Shown here in pieces: positions 47,349-56,359 of a stretch of 64,000 nt of DNA (its first letter is position 1; every line of letters starts with the position of its first letter). The notes below the pieces were generated by a model. The model saw nothing but the letters and a program-made list of their open reading frames with translations. It was not told the origin of the DNA and ran no database searches. The stretch comes from Pseudarthrobacter siccitolerans (lineage in GTDB: Bacteria; Actinomycetota; Actinomycetes; Actinomycetales; Micrococcaceae): assembly GCF_030823375.1 (NCBI RefSeq), contig NZ_JAUSXB010000001.1:62001-126000 (forward strand), written 5' to 3'. The translations under genes and the position numbers were made by a program.

Positions 47349-47370
47349 ATTGTTTACTGTCGCGGAGCGA

Positions 47371-47799
47371 TCAGGATTCGAGCGTAGCGTCCAGCGTGAT
47401 GTCGATGCTGGCGAGGGCGCCGGAGACCGGGCAGCCGACCTTGGCGTCCGCTGCGATCTTCTGGAACTCATCCTCGGAAATGCCGGGGACCCGCGCTGAC
47501 ATCGTGAGGTGGCTGCCGGTGATGCCGGTGCCGGGGACGAACGTTACGTCGGCCTTGGTGCGGACTTCCTCGGGTGTGTGGCCTGCGTTTGCGAGCTCAT
47601 TGCTGAAGGCCATGGAGAAGCAGGCGGCGTGGGCCGCGGCGATGAGCTCCTCCGGGCTTGTTTTGCCGTTGGCCGCTTCCGTGCGGGCCTTCCAAGTGAC
47701 GTCAAAAGTGCCAAGGCCTGAGGTGGCCAGGCTGGTGGTACCGGAACCCTCGGTCAGGTTGCCGTTCCATACTGCATTTGCTGAACGTGTTGCTGCCAT
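47371..47799 (-). CDS. OsmC/Ohr family thiol peroxidase-like protein
   Basis: 142 aa from ATG 47799 (GAGGAG at 5 nt; a GTG two codons upstream overlaps that site). The OsmC fold has two redox cysteines, AAAHAACFSMAFS and KVGCPVSGAL, expected to reduce organic hydroperoxides. NGKTSPEELIAAAHAACF is typical of OsmC rather than Ohr. No regulator gene is adjacent. Confidence 0.92.
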   Translation of the reverse strand: MAATRSANAVWNGNLTEGSGTTSLATSGLGTFDVTWKARTEAANGKTSPEELIAAAHAACFSMAFSNELANAGHTPEEVRTKADVTFVPGTGITGSHLTMSARVPGISEDEFQKIAADAKVGCPVSGALASIDITLDATLES

Positions 47800-47929
47800 G
47801 TTCACTCCTCAGATTGATCATTACCGGGGCAGGCTGCTGCCTCACCCCGCCGTTCCCCATCCTAGGGACTTCCACCCGGCGGTGCATCAGCTGTCCGCTG
47901 TCAGAGGATTGTGACCAATGCTTAAAACG

Positions 47930-47968
47930 ACGACGGCGGCGCCCTTTTGAAGGGGGCGCCGCCGTCGT
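47930..47968 (-). terminator. Terminator after the 48340 membrane-protein gene
   Basis: Perfect 15-bp inverted repeat (47930-47944 with 47954-47968). On the minus strand it is followed by CGTTTTAAG, giving a short T-run. Confidence 0.75.
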
Positions 47969-47989
47969 TGTGGCTCCAGTGGAAGCGGG

Positions 47990-48340
47990 TTACTGCCAGA
48001 TGGTGGCAATAGCCACGTTCAGCAGCGCCAGGCCGCCCACGCCGTGAGCCAGGCCCTTGCTGACCGGCTCGTTGTTCTTGTACTTCCGGCGGCCGATAAA
48101 CGCCAGCACGCCAACAACGAGGGCGATGGCGAACTTGATGCCCAGCTTGACGTAGTTGGCGTCAATGTCCAGGGCCGGGATCAGGCCCATCAGGGCGATG
48201 CCGGTGAGGAGCTGGAGCATGGCGCCGTCGAACTGGCGGGGGTGGACGGTGGGATTTTTCATCTGGCCGATCCAGATGCCCACGATCATGGCGGCGCCGA
48301 CGATGTGCAGGAAAACCACGATGTTATAGACGATGTTCAT
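47990..48340 (-). CDS. Small four-helix membrane protein of unknown function
   Basis: 116 aa from ATG 48340. Four hydrophobic segments: NIVYNIVVFLHIVGAAMIVG, MLQLLTGIALMGLIPAL, LGIKFAIALVVGVLAFIG and GVGGLALLNVAIATIW. Helix 1 carries a His (FLHIVG) and the last loop a second (LAHGVGG), a pattern that could bind haem or metal, but this is only a suggestion. TACACT lies 6 nt before the ATG, and a palindrome like those before cydA lies just upstream, hinting at a respiration-linked role. Confidence 0.8.
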   Translation of the reverse strand: MNIVYNIVVFLHIVGAAMIVGIWIGQMKNPTVHPRQFDGAMLQLLTGIALMGLIPALDIDANYVKLGIKFAIALVVGVLAFIGRRKYKNNEPVSKGLAHGVGGLALLNVAIATIWQ

Positions 48341-48346
48341 GGGACC

Positions 48347-48352
48347 AGTGTA
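48347..48352 (-). promoter_or_regulatory. Leaderless -10 of the small membrane-protein gene
   Basis: On the minus strand TACACT ends 6 nt before the ATG at 48340; no ribosome binding site. Confidence 0.5.
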
Positions 48353-48360
48353 ACCAGAGG

Positions 48361-48377
48361 TTCTACAGCTTGTAGTA
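48361..48377 (-). promoter_or_regulatory. BlaI-like operator before the small membrane-protein gene
   Basis: TTCTACAGCTTGTAGTA: a 7-3-7 palindrome with one mismatch, nearly identical to TTCTACACTTTGTAGAA before cydA (63767-63783). It lies 8 bases upstream of the -10, over the position of a -35. Confidence 0.5.
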
Positions 48378-48516
48378 GTTCCGCGGGGGTGGTTCATCCC
48401 TCCGCGGCCGGTTGAGGCCGGCTTGCTGGGCTTCGTGCTGTTAAACGCGACGGCGGTGCAGGACTGGCGCTGGTTTCCCACCGCTGCCTGCACCGCCGTC
48501 GTGCGCTAGTTGGCTG

Positions 48517-50286
48517 CTACAGCCCCAGGTCCGCCTCGAAGGCGCCCTCTTCGAGGCGTGCCTTCAGGGTTTGGAGGAACCGGCCGGCGTCCGCGCCGTC
48601 CACCAGGCGGTGGTCGTACGTCAGCGACAGGTACATCATGGAGCGGATGGCGATCGAGTCGTCACCGTTCTCGTCGGCAACAACCACGGCGCGCTTGACG
48701 ATGGCGCCGGTGCCGAGGATGCCCACCTGCGGCTGGTTGATGATCGGGGTGTCGAACAGGGCTCCGACTGAACCGATGTTGGTGATGCTGAAGGTACCGC
48801 CGGACAGTTCGTCCGGGCCGATCTTACCGCCGCGGGTGCGGCCGGCGACGTCGGCGATCTTGCCGGCCAGCCCGGCAAGGTTCAGGTTGCCGGCGTCGGA
48901 AATGACCGGGACCAGCAGGCCCTTGTCGGTGTCGACGGCGATGGCCAGGTGCTCGGCGTTGTGGTAGGTGATCTCCTGCTTGTCCTCGTCGTAAGCAGCG
49001 TTGAGCTTGGGGTGCTGCTTGAGTGCCTCGGCGACGGCCTTGGCGATGAACGGCAGGAACGTCAGCTTGACGCCGTTCTGGGCCTGGAACGAGTTCTTGG
49101 CGCGGGCGCGGAGCTTGGCCACCTTGGTCATGTCCACTTCATGGACCTGGGTCAGCTGCGTGGAGATTTCGAGGGACTCGCGCATGCGGCGGGCGATGAC
49201 CTGGCGGATGCGTGGTGCCTTCTGCGTGGTGCCGCGCAGCGAGGATACAGCGGCATTGGATGCTGCCGGAGCGGACGCGGCGGGTGCTGCCGACGGGGCT
49301 GCAGCGGGAGCAGCCTTGGCTTCGGCAGCGGCGATGACGTCCTGCTTGCGGATGCGTCCGCCCACGCCGGTGCCGGAGAGCGATGCGATGTCCACGCCGT
49401 GCTGGTTGGCCAGCTTGCGGACCAGGGGAGTGACGTAACCGGAGTCGGAGCCGCCAGTTGCCGGTGCGGACTCAGCAGGCGCGGATGCGGGGGCCGGGGC
49501 CGCTGCGGGTGCCGGTGCTGCTGCAGGTGCGGGTGCCGGTGCTGCCTGCGGGGCGGGTGCTTCGGCCTTCGGCGCTGCAGCTGCGGGGGCTTCCTGGGCC
49601 GGAGCTTCCTGTGCCGGGGCATCGGTGGAGGGTGCTTCGGCGGGAGCAGCTGCGGCTCCGGAACCGATGACGGCCAGGACGGAACCGACCTCTGCGGTTT
49701 CGTCTTCGTTGACGCGGATCTCCTGCAGGGTGCCGGCAACGGGGGACGGGATTTCGGTGTCCACCTTGTCGGTGGATACTTCCAGGAGGGGCTCGTCAAC
49801 TTCGACGGAATCGCCAACGGCCTTCAGCCAGCGGGTGACGGTGCCTTCGGTGACGCTTTCACCCAGGGCCGGGAGGGTGACCTCGTGGCCTTCGCCGCCG
49901 CCGGCTGCCGGTGCCTCTGCCGCGGGTGCTGCAGGTGCAGACTGGGCCGGAGCTTCCTGGGCAGGTGCTTCTTCGGCGGGTGCGGCAGCGGGAGCTTCCT
50001 GTGCCGGAGCTTCTTCGGCGGGTGCAGCCGCGGGGGCACCGCCGCCGGAACCGTCGCCAATGCGGACCAGGGGAGCGCCCACCTCGGCGGTCTCGTCCTC
50101 GGCGACCAGGATTTCCTCAATCACGCCGGCGACAGGAGAGGGGATTTCAGTGTCTACTTTGTCGGTGGAGACCTCGAGCAGCGGCTCGTCCACCTCTACC
50201 CGGTCACCTACCTGCTTGAGCCAGCGGGTGACGGTTCCTTCGGTGACGCTCTCACCGAGGGCGGGCAAGTTAACGGATTCAGACAT
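48517..50286 (-). CDS. sucB: E2 component (dihydrolipoyl acyltransferase) of 2-oxo acid dehydrogenase, two lipoyl domains
   Basis: Core acyltransferase of the 2-oxoglutarate and/or pyruvate dehydrogenase complex. ATG 50286 gives 589 aa. Two lipoyl domains, each with [12 protein letters not shown] (Lys43 and Lys174), are joined by Ala/Pro/Glu-rich linkers; a peripheral-subunit-binding domain ([20 protein letters not shown]) and the catalytic domain with [14 protein letters not shown] (His, Asp) follow. In actinobacteria such an E2 can serve both complexes, so sucB or dlaT are both possible. lpdA lies upstream on the same strand; no E1 gene is present. Confidence 0.93.
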   Translation of the reverse strand: MSESVNLPALGESVTEGTVTRWLKQVGDRVEVDEPLLEVSTDKVDTEIPSPVAGVIEEILVAEDETAEVGAPLVRIGDGSGGGAPAAAPAEEAPAQEAPAAAPAEEAPAQEAPAQSAPAAPAAEAPAAGGGEGHEVTLPALGESVTEGTVTRWLKAVGDSVEVDEPLLEVSTDKVDTEIPSPVAGTLQEIRVNEDETAEVGSVLAVIGSGAAAAPAEAPSTDAPAQEAPAQEAPAAAAPKAEAPAPQAAPAPAPAAAPAPAAAPAPASAPAESAPATGGSDSGYVTPLVRKLANQHGVDIASLSGTGVGGRIRKQDVIAAAEAKAAPAAAPSAAPAASAPAASNAAVSSLRGTTQKAPRIRQVIARRMRESLEISTQLTQVHEVDMTKVAKLRARAKNSFQAQNGVKLTFLPFIAKAVAEALKQHPKLNAAYDEDKQEITYHNAEHLAIAVDTDKGLLVPVISDAGNLNLAGLAGKIADVAGRTRGGKIGPDELSGGTFSITNIGSVGALFDTPIINQPQVGILGTGAIVKRAVVVADENGDDSIAIRSMMYLSLTYDHRLVDGADAGRFLQTLKARLEEGAFEADLGL

Positions 50287-50348
50287 GTCGTCCCCGTTCT
50301 CCTTATTGATCTTTAGTGCGGATGATTGCAGCCTTGTTGGCCAGCCTA

Positions 50349-50377
50349 GTGCACCCGGCATTCCGTGCCGGGTGCAC
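50349..50377 (-). terminator. Hairpin between lpdA and sucB
   Basis: Perfect 12-bp inverted repeat GTGCACCCGGCA (50349-50360) with 50366-50377, 26 bases after the lpdA stop. No T-run, so it may attenuate rather than fully end transcription into sucB. Confidence 0.55.
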
Positions 50378-50402
50378 CAGGCCTGTGGTGCTTGGGGGGA
50401 GA

Positions 50403-51785
50403 CTAGCCGTGCAGGGGCTTGCCGGCGAGGGCCAGGTGGGCTTCGCCCAGGGCCTCGTTCTGGGTGGGGTGGGCGTGCACCAGCTGCGCCACATCCTCGG
50501 GGTATGCTTCCCAGTTCACGATCAGCTGGGCCTCGCCCACCTGCTCGCCCATGCGGGCGCCGATCATGTGGACGCCCACTACGGGGCCGTCCTTCTGGCG
50601 GACCAGCTTAACCAGTCCGGAGGTGCCCAGGATGGAGCTCTTGCCGTTGCCGGCCAGGTTGTATTCCTGGGTCTGGACCTGGTCCTCGCCGAACTTCTCC
50701 TTGGCAGCCTTTTCGGTGTAGCCAACGGTGGCGATTTCGGGTTCGGAGTAGGTGACCTTGGGGATGTTGATGTCCTCGACGATCACGGGCTTGAGGCCGG
50801 CGATTTCCTCGGCCACGAAGATGCCCTGCTGGTAGCCGCGGTGGGCCAGCTGGACGCCGGGGACAATGTCGCCGACGGCGTAGATGTTGCCCACGCCGGT
50901 GTGCAGGCGCTCGTTGGTGATGACGAAGCCGCGGTCGATGGTGATGCCGGCTTCCTCGTAGCCCAGGTTGGCGGTGACGGGGCCACGGCCGACGGCAACG
51001 AGGAGCAGGTCCGCTTCGAAGGTCTTGCCGTCCACGAGGGTGACCTTGACGCCGTCGTTGTTCTGCTCAACGCCCTGGAAGAACACGCCGGTGGAGAACT
51101 TGATGCCGCGCTTCTTGAAGGCGCGCTCGAAGTTCTTGACGATGGTGGCGTCCTCGTTGGGGACCAGCGAGGGCAGGCCTTCCACGATGGTGACGTCTGC
51201 CCCGAAGGACTTCCAAACGGACGCGAACTCGACGCCGATCACGCCGCCGCCCAGGATGATGACGCTCTTGGGGATGGAGTCCATGGTCAGGGCCTGGTCC
51301 GAGGTGATGACCTTGCCGCCGATTTCCAGGCCCGGAAGGGTGCGGGAGTAGGAACCGGTGGCCAAAACAATGTTCTTGCCCTTGTAGGCAGTGCCGTTCA
51401 CCACGACGGTGTCGGTGCCCTGGAGCTTGCCCTCACCTTCGATGACGGTGATGCCCTTGGACTTGATGAGGCCCTGCAGACCCTTGTACTTGCCGGCGAT
51501 GATGCCGTCCTTGTACCCGTTGACGGCGGTGATGTCGATGCCGTCGAGGGTGACGTTCACGCCGTACTTGGCGGAGTCACGGGCGTGGTCGGCGAGCTCT
51601 GCAGAGTGCAGCAGCGCCTTGGTGGGGATGCAGCCGTTGTGGAGGCAGGTGCCGCCCAGCTTTGCCTTCTCCACGAGGCCGACGGTAAGGCCAAGCTGTA
51701 CGGCCCGCAGGGCGGCGGCGTACCCGCCGCTGCCTCCACCGAGTACCAGGATGTCGAATTCTTGCGCAGTTGCCTGATCGGCCAC
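50403..51785 (-). CDS. lpdA: Dihydrolipoyl dehydrogenase (E3)
   Basis: FAD/NAD flavoprotein reoxidising dihydrolipoyl groups on E2. 460 aa. FAD motif [16 protein letters not shown], redox disulfide [13 protein letters not shown] (C47, C52), NAD motif [16 protein letters not shown], and the C-terminal dimer-interface pair [14 protein letters not shown] (His-Glu). GTG start with GGGAG upstream. Pairs functionally with sucB next to it and with lipA/lipB 10 kb away. Confidence 0.96.
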   Translation of the reverse strand: MADQATAQEFDILVLGGGSGGYAAALRAVQLGLTVGLVEKAKLGGTCLHNGCIPTKALLHSAELADHARDSAKYGVNVTLDGIDITAVNGYKDGIIAGKYKGLQGLIKSKGITVIEGEGKLQGTDTVVVNGTAYKGKNIVLATGSYSRTLPGLEIGGKVITSDQALTMDSIPKSVIILGGGVIGVEFASVWKSFGADVTIVEGLPSLVPNEDATIVKNFERAFKKRGIKFSTGVFFQGVEQNNDGVKVTLVDGKTFEADLLLVAVGRGPVTANLGYEEAGITIDRGFVITNERLHTGVGNIYAVGDIVPGVQLAHRGYQQGIFVAEEIAGLKPVIVEDINIPKVTYSEPEIATVGYTEKAAKEKFGEDQVQTQEYNLAGNGKSSILGTSGLVKLVRQKDGPVVGVHMIGARMGEQVGEAQLIVNWEAYPEDVAQLVHAHPTQNEALGEAHLALAGKPLHG

Positions 51786-51977
51786 TTAAACGCTCCCTCG
51801 CGTGAACGATGACGCGGTCCTGCGCATCATCTGGTCTTTGGAACTTGCACTGCCGTGATTATGCCAGCGTGCCTGTTCTCTTGCATTTGTGACTACCGTG
51901 GTTCACCTTAGCGAACCACTTATCCATGCTCCACCTTGGCGCCGCGTTTGTGGAGCGCTTGTGTCGAGTGTCACGCG

Positions 51978-52014
51978 GCCCTGCGGCGCAGGGAACATTC
52001 CCGCGCCGCAGGGC
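51978..52014 (-). terminator. Hairpin after pepA
   Basis: Perfect 12-bp inverted repeat GCCCTGCGGCGC (51978-51989) with 52003-52014, 42 bases after the pepA stop. The rest of the 51786-52056 interval shows no gene. Confidence 0.6.
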
Positions 52015-52056
52015 GTGTGGCTGCCGGCCGCGGCGGGCCGGCATCAGCCGGTGCTG

Positions 52057-53583
52057 TCAGGCAGCTGCTGCCAGGATGTCCTCCACATAGGCCACCAGGG
52101 TCCGGACCGTGCAGCCCGTTCCCTGCTTGTGGGTGTAGCCATAGGGACTTCCGTTGTTGAAGGAAGGCCCGGCGATGTCGATGTGGGCCCAGGGAATCTG
52201 TTCCCCGTCCTTGCCCTTACCCACGAATTCGCGGAGGAAAACCGCTGCGGTCATCATGCCGCCGTGGCGTTCGCCGATGTTGGCCAGGTCCGCAACCTGG
52301 GAGTCGATGCTGGGGCGCAGTTCCTCGGGCAGCGGCATGGGCCAGACGAGTTCTCCGGCGCGGTCCGCCGCCGCCTTCAGCGGGCCTGTCACGCTGTCAG
52401 AGCCCATCACCCCGGCGGTGCGGTTTCCCAGGGCGATCAGCTGTGCACCCGTGAGCGTGGCAACGTCGATGATGGCGTCCGGGTATTCACGGCTGGCGGC
52501 CACGATGCCGTCGGCCATGACCAGCCGGCCCTCGGCATCGGTGTTCAGGACCTCCACGGTCTTTCCGCCGAACATCGTGAGGACGTCCGCCGGGCGGGAC
52601 GCGGCGCCGGAGGGCATGTTTTCGGCAATGCAGAGCCAGGCGGTCGCCTTGACCGGCAGGCCAAGTCCCGCGAGGGCAAGGACAGTGTTAAGGACGACGG
52701 CGGCACCGGCCATGTCGCTCTTCATGTCGCCCATGCCGAGGGCCGGCTTGATGGAGATGCCGCCGGTGTCGAACGTGATGCCTTTGCCAACGAGGGCGAT
52801 CTTCGAAGTTGCCTTGGCAGGGGAGTATTCGACCTTGACCAGGCGGGGCTGGCGGGCAGAGCCCTTGCCGACGCCCATGATGCCGCCGAAGCCTTCCTTT
52901 TCGAGCCGCTTTTCGTCCCAGACGGTGACTTTGACGGGCAGGCCCTTGGCCAGGTCCTTGGCGGCCTCGGCGAACGTTTCGGGGTAGAGGTGGCTCGGCG
53001 GCTGGTTGACCAGCGACCGGGTGGCGTTGACCGCCTTGCCAATCAGCCCGGCGCGCTTCAGCGCGGCATCCAAGCCGTCGTCACCGGCCAGCTCCGTGTA
53101 GATGACGGCGTTCTTCACGGGATCCTTCAGTCCGTCCTTTGAGGAACGGAATTCCGTGAAGGAATAGGCGCCCAGGGCGGCACCTTCGGCCACTGCCGCC
53201 ACATCGGCGACGGACGCCGTCGGAAGCGCCAGCACAACGGTTGCGAGGCCGGCAAGCTGGCGGACAGCGGAACCCGCCGCACGGCGGAGCGCTTCTCCCG
53301 CGAGCGGCTTTCCGGCCGATACGCTGCCGGTGCCGGCGAGGACCAGGATCCCGGCGCCCGTTTCCGGAAGGCCGGGCAGGCGGACGATCTGGTCGGCCGC
53401 GCCGGTGACGCCCAGGGACTTGAGGGAGCCGGCCAGGGCCTCCGCGCTCTTCGCCGTCAGCGGGTTGTCCAGGAGGACAGGACCGTCCGTGCCCTTCCCC
53501 ACACCGATGACCACTGCGTCACTGGGGCTCTTCTTCAGGTCCCTGGCGAGGGTACTAAGGTTGATTTCAGTATTCTTGACCAC
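52057..53583 (-). CDS. pepA: PepA, leucyl aminopeptidase (M17)
   Basis: Two-metal cytosolic aminopeptidase. 508 aa from a GTG start. The N-terminal domain (about 1-170) is followed by the catalytic domain: LVGKGITFDTGGISIKP (metal Lys/Asp), GDMKSDMAGAA, and the family signature NTDAEGRLVMAD. Expected to finish degradation of peptides, perhaps those released by the tricorn-like protease. Alone on its transcript, divergent from the PAC2 gene. Confidence 0.95.
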   Translation of the reverse strand: MVKNTEINLSTLARDLKKSPSDAVVIGVGKGTDGPVLLDNPLTAKSAEALAGSLKSLGVTGAADQIVRLPGLPETGAGILVLAGTGSVSAGKPLAGEALRRAAGSAVRQLAGLATVVLALPTASVADVAAVAEGAALGAYSFTEFRSSKDGLKDPVKNAVIYTELAGDDGLDAALKRAGLIGKAVNATRSLVNQPPSHLYPETFAEAAKDLAKGLPVKVTVWDEKRLEKEGFGGIMGVGKGSARQPRLVKVEYSPAKATSKIALVGKGITFDTGGISIKPALGMGDMKSDMAGAAVVLNTVLALAGLGLPVKATAWLCIAENMPSGAASRPADVLTMFGGKTVEVLNTDAEGRLVMADGIVAASREYPDAIIDVATLTGAQLIALGNRTAGVMGSDSVTGPLKAAADRAGELVWPMPLPEELRPSIDSQVADLANIGERHGGMMTAAVFLREFVGKGKDGEQIPWAHIDIAGPSFNNGSPYGYTHKQGTGCTVRTLVAYVEDILAAAA

Positions 53584-53842
53584 AGGGATCAGTCCTCAAT
53601 TCTCGAGAGATGTTCGTAGCAGGGATGCATGTTCGGCGCTCTGCCATGGAGCCCGGATTGCTGTCGTTCGGGACGCAGCCCGGGTGTCTGCAAGCCCGTC
53701 TGGCAGGCCAGTTCCGATCGTAGCCCGTCCGTGCCTGAGCCGGTGAATTTCCTGAGACGTGCGCCACACCAGCGGCAGGAATGCCCGGCTGTGCTGCGGC
53801 GTTGTAGAGGATGTCCACCCGCACCTATGAAAGGAACATGCC

Positions 53843-54781
53843 GTGCTTGAACGGTTCTCCGGCTCCCTGCTGGACCCCGACGCGCTTTATGCAAGCAACA
53901 TCGAGCTGTTCCACAGCCCGGAGCTTAAGGGGCTGAACCTGGTGATGGGTTTCACCGGATTCGCCGACGCCGGGCAGGTGGTGAAGCAGATCAATGCCGA
54001 GCTGCTGGACTCGCTCGATGCCCAGCCCGTAGCAGTCTTCGACGCCGATCAGCTGATCGATTACCGCTCCCGCAGGCCGCACCTGACGTTCGTCGAGGAC
54101 CACCTGCAGGACTACCAGGAACCCCGCCTCGCCCTCTACCGGCTGGTGGACGGCCTGGGCAGTCCTTTCCTGCTGCTGGCAGGCTTCGAGCCGGATCTGC
54201 AGTGGGAACGGTTTGCCCGCGCAGTGGTGGGCATCGTGGAGAAACTCGACGTCAACCTGGTCACCTGGATCCACTCGATCCCCATGCCCGTTCCGCACAC
54301 GCGTCCGGTGGGTGTCACGGTCCATGGCAACCGGCCGGACCTGATCGAGGGCATCTCGGTGTGGAAGCCCACCGTGGAAGTACCCGCGGCAGTCGGTCAT
54401 ATCCTTGAGCTGCGCCTCGTTGAGGCGGGCCGCAACGTGGCCGGCTACGTTATCCACGTGCCGCACTACCTGGCCGAGGCCGAATACCCCACGGCCGCCG
54501 TCGCAGGCCTGGAATACCTGGGCGCCGCCACCTCGCTGATGCTTCCCTCGGACAGGCTCCGGGAGGCCGGCCGTGAGGTCAGCCGCCAGATCGCCGAGCA
54601 GATCGACGCCTCCGAGGAAGTCCAGCAGGTGGTGTCGCGGCTTGAATCCCGTTATGACGAAAAGGCCGAAGGAACTGTCCGGCGCTCCCTGCTTGCGGAC
54701 GAAAATGACGAGCTGCCCAATGCGGATGTCCTCGGTGCCGCTGTGGAGGCCTACCTCGCCCGCGAAAACCCCGGCCAATAG
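53843..54781 (+). CDS. PAC2 family protein
   Basis: 312 aa, GTG start with AAGGAAC upstream. Contains the PAC2 (proteasome assembly chaperone-like) fold: LVMGFTGFADAGQVVKQI, FDADQLIDYRSRRP, LAGFEPDLQWERF and the loop IPMPVPHTRPVGVTVHGNR. A C-terminal acidic helix region (about 250-305) follows. Common in actinobacteria. The bacterial function is unknown; no proteasome genes are nearby. Confidence 0.9.
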   Translation: MLERFSGSLLDPDALYASNIELFHSPELKGLNLVMGFTGFADAGQVVKQINAELLDSLDAQPVAVFDADQLIDYRSRRPHLTFVEDHLQDYQEPRLALYRLVDGLGSPFLLLAGFEPDLQWERFARAVVGIVEKLDVNLVTWIHSIPMPVPHTRPVGVTVHGNRPDLIEGISVWKPTVEVPAAVGHILELRLVEAGRNVAGYVIHVPHYLAEAEYPTAAVAGLEYLGAATSLMLPSDRLREAGREVSRQIAEQIDASEEVQQVVSRLESRYDEKAEGTVRRSLLADENDELPNADVLGAAVEAYLARENPGQ

Positions 54782-54893
54782 GCAAAAATCAGGGCCATCG
54801 GGACAGGGGCCGGGAGAAGCCCCGGTGGCAGAACTGTTACAGCCCGGCCGGCAGTTGAACGGGCTTCTGAAGGGGCTGGCGCGGGTGTCCGGG

Positions 54894-54899
54894 CATAAT
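54894..54899 (+). promoter_or_regulatory. Candidate leaderless -10 of the MFS gene
   Basis: CATAAT ends 6 nt before the GTG at 54906, the spacing seen at other genes here. Confidence 0.4.
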
Positions 54900-54905
54900 A
54901 ATGGA

Positions 54906-56255
54906 GTGACTGCACCCCGAGCCTGGCTGATCTGGACCATTGGAATCTTCGGGTACCTGGTGGCCGTTTGCCAGCGCACCTCCTTCGGGGTGGTGGGGCT
55001 GGAGGCTACGGACCGTTTCCACGCCAGCGCCTCGGCAATCTCGTTCTTCACCGTCCTCCAGCTGCTCGTTTACGCCGGACTCCAGATCCCGGTGGGGCTG
55101 CTGGTGGACCGTTTCGGGTCCCGCGCCATGATCGCCGGCGGCGCCGTGCTGATGGGCCTTGGCCAGCTCCAGCTGGCGTTCGCGGACAGCATCCCCGGCG
55201 GCGTGGCCGGCCGGGTCCTCGTGGGCGCCGGGGACGCCATGACCTTCATCTCGGTGATCAGGCTGATCCCGCTCTGGTTTGCGCCCGCCCGGGTGCCGCT
55301 GGTGACACAGCTGACAGGCATGTCCGGGCAGCTGGGGCAGCTGTTCAGTGTCCTTCCGTTCGCGTTTATGCTCCACTCTGCGGGCTGGACCCCGGCGTTC
55401 CTGATGCTGGCCGGGATGTCCGGGCTCGCCGTCGTCCTGGTGGTGCTGCTCCTGCAGGACGTTCCGCCGGGCACCGCCCGGCCGCAGGCGCATCAGGGCC
55501 TGAAGGCCACCGGTACCTCGCTGGCCCGCGCCTGGCGCCAGCCCGGCACGAGGCTGGGCATGTGGAGCCACTTCACCATCCAGTTCAGCGGCACCGTCTT
55601 TGCGATGACGTGGGGCTACCCGTTCCTGATTTCCGGCCAGGGCCTGGACGCCGGAACCGTTGCCGGCCTGATGGCGCTGTACGTCGCGGCCGCCATGGCC
55701 GTGGGCCCCTTCATCGGCCGCTTTGTCTCCCGCCATCCGCTGCGGCGCTCCACCATGGTCCTCCTGATCGCGGCCGCCACCGCCGGAGCCTGGGCCGCTG
55801 TCCTGCTGACGCCGGGACGTTCACCGCTGTGGCTCCTGGCCTGCCTCGTGATGGTGCTCGCCATCGGCGGCCCCGGTTCCATGATCGGGTTCGACTTTGC
55901 GCGGACCTTCAACCCCGCACACCGGATCGGCACGGCCACGGGAATCGTTAATGTGGGCGGGTTCATCGCTGCGCTTGTTGCCATCTTCCTCATCGGCCTG
56001 GTGCTGGACGTGCTGTACGCCGGCGGGTTCTCCAACGGAGTGCTGTACGGGCTGGATCCGTTCCGGATTGCCCTGAGCGTCCAGTTCGTGCTGCTTGGTT
56101 TCGGCGCCGTCGCCATGCTGGTCTGCCGGCGGAAGGTGCGGCGGCAGATGGCTGCCCAAGGAGTTGTGGTGCCCCCCCTGCGCAGCGCACTGGCCCGCCA
56201 GCGCCGGGAGAAACTGGCCCGGCGCAGCAAGGCAGCGGCTTCGGAGGACCAGTAA
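54906..56255 (+). CDS. MFS transporter
   Basis: 449 aa from GTG 54906, which starts just before the first helix. About twelve membrane segments in two halves. The loop GLLVDRFGSRAMIAGGAVLMG between helices 2 and 3 carries the MFS motif G-x-x-x-D-R-x-G-x-R. The long central loop has KATGTSLARAWRQPGTR, and the C-terminus is basic. No substrate can be inferred. GTG was preferred because the long upstream extension overlaps the PAC2 gene. Confidence 0.88.
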   Translation: MTAPRAWLIWTIGIFGYLVAVCQRTSFGVVGLEATDRFHASASAISFFTVLQLLVYAGLQIPVGLLVDRFGSRAMIAGGAVLMGLGQLQLAFADSIPGGVAGRVLVGAGDAMTFISVIRLIPLWFAPARVPLVTQLTGMSGQLGQLFSVLPFAFMLHSAGWTPAFLMLAGMSGLAVVLVVLLLQDVPPGTARPQAHQGLKATGTSLARAWRQPGTRLGMWSHFTIQFSGTVFAMTWGYPFLISGQGLDAGTVAGLMALYVAAAMAVGPFIGRFVSRHPLRRSTMVLLIAAATAGAWAAVLLTPGRSPLWLLACLVMVLAIGGPGSMIGFDFARTFNPAHRIGTATGIVNVGGFIAALVAIFLIGLVLDVLYAGGFSNGVLYGLDPFRIALSVQFVLLGFGAVAMLVCRRKVRRQMAAQGVVVPPLRSALARQRREKLARRSKAAASEDQ

Positions 56256-56359
56256 CGGCGCGGGGACGACTAGTCCTGCACAGGCCTGGTTTCCCGGCAA
56301 TTTCCACATAGCCATGGCCCCTGCTGCGGAGGAGTCTGCGGCAGGCGAATGCTGGAGCC

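Noticed and set aside
48949..51812. Long + strand open frames opposite sucB and lpdA
   Set aside because: Gly/Cys/Ser-rich products mirror the Ala/Pro linkers of the real minus-strand genes; no start signals or domains.
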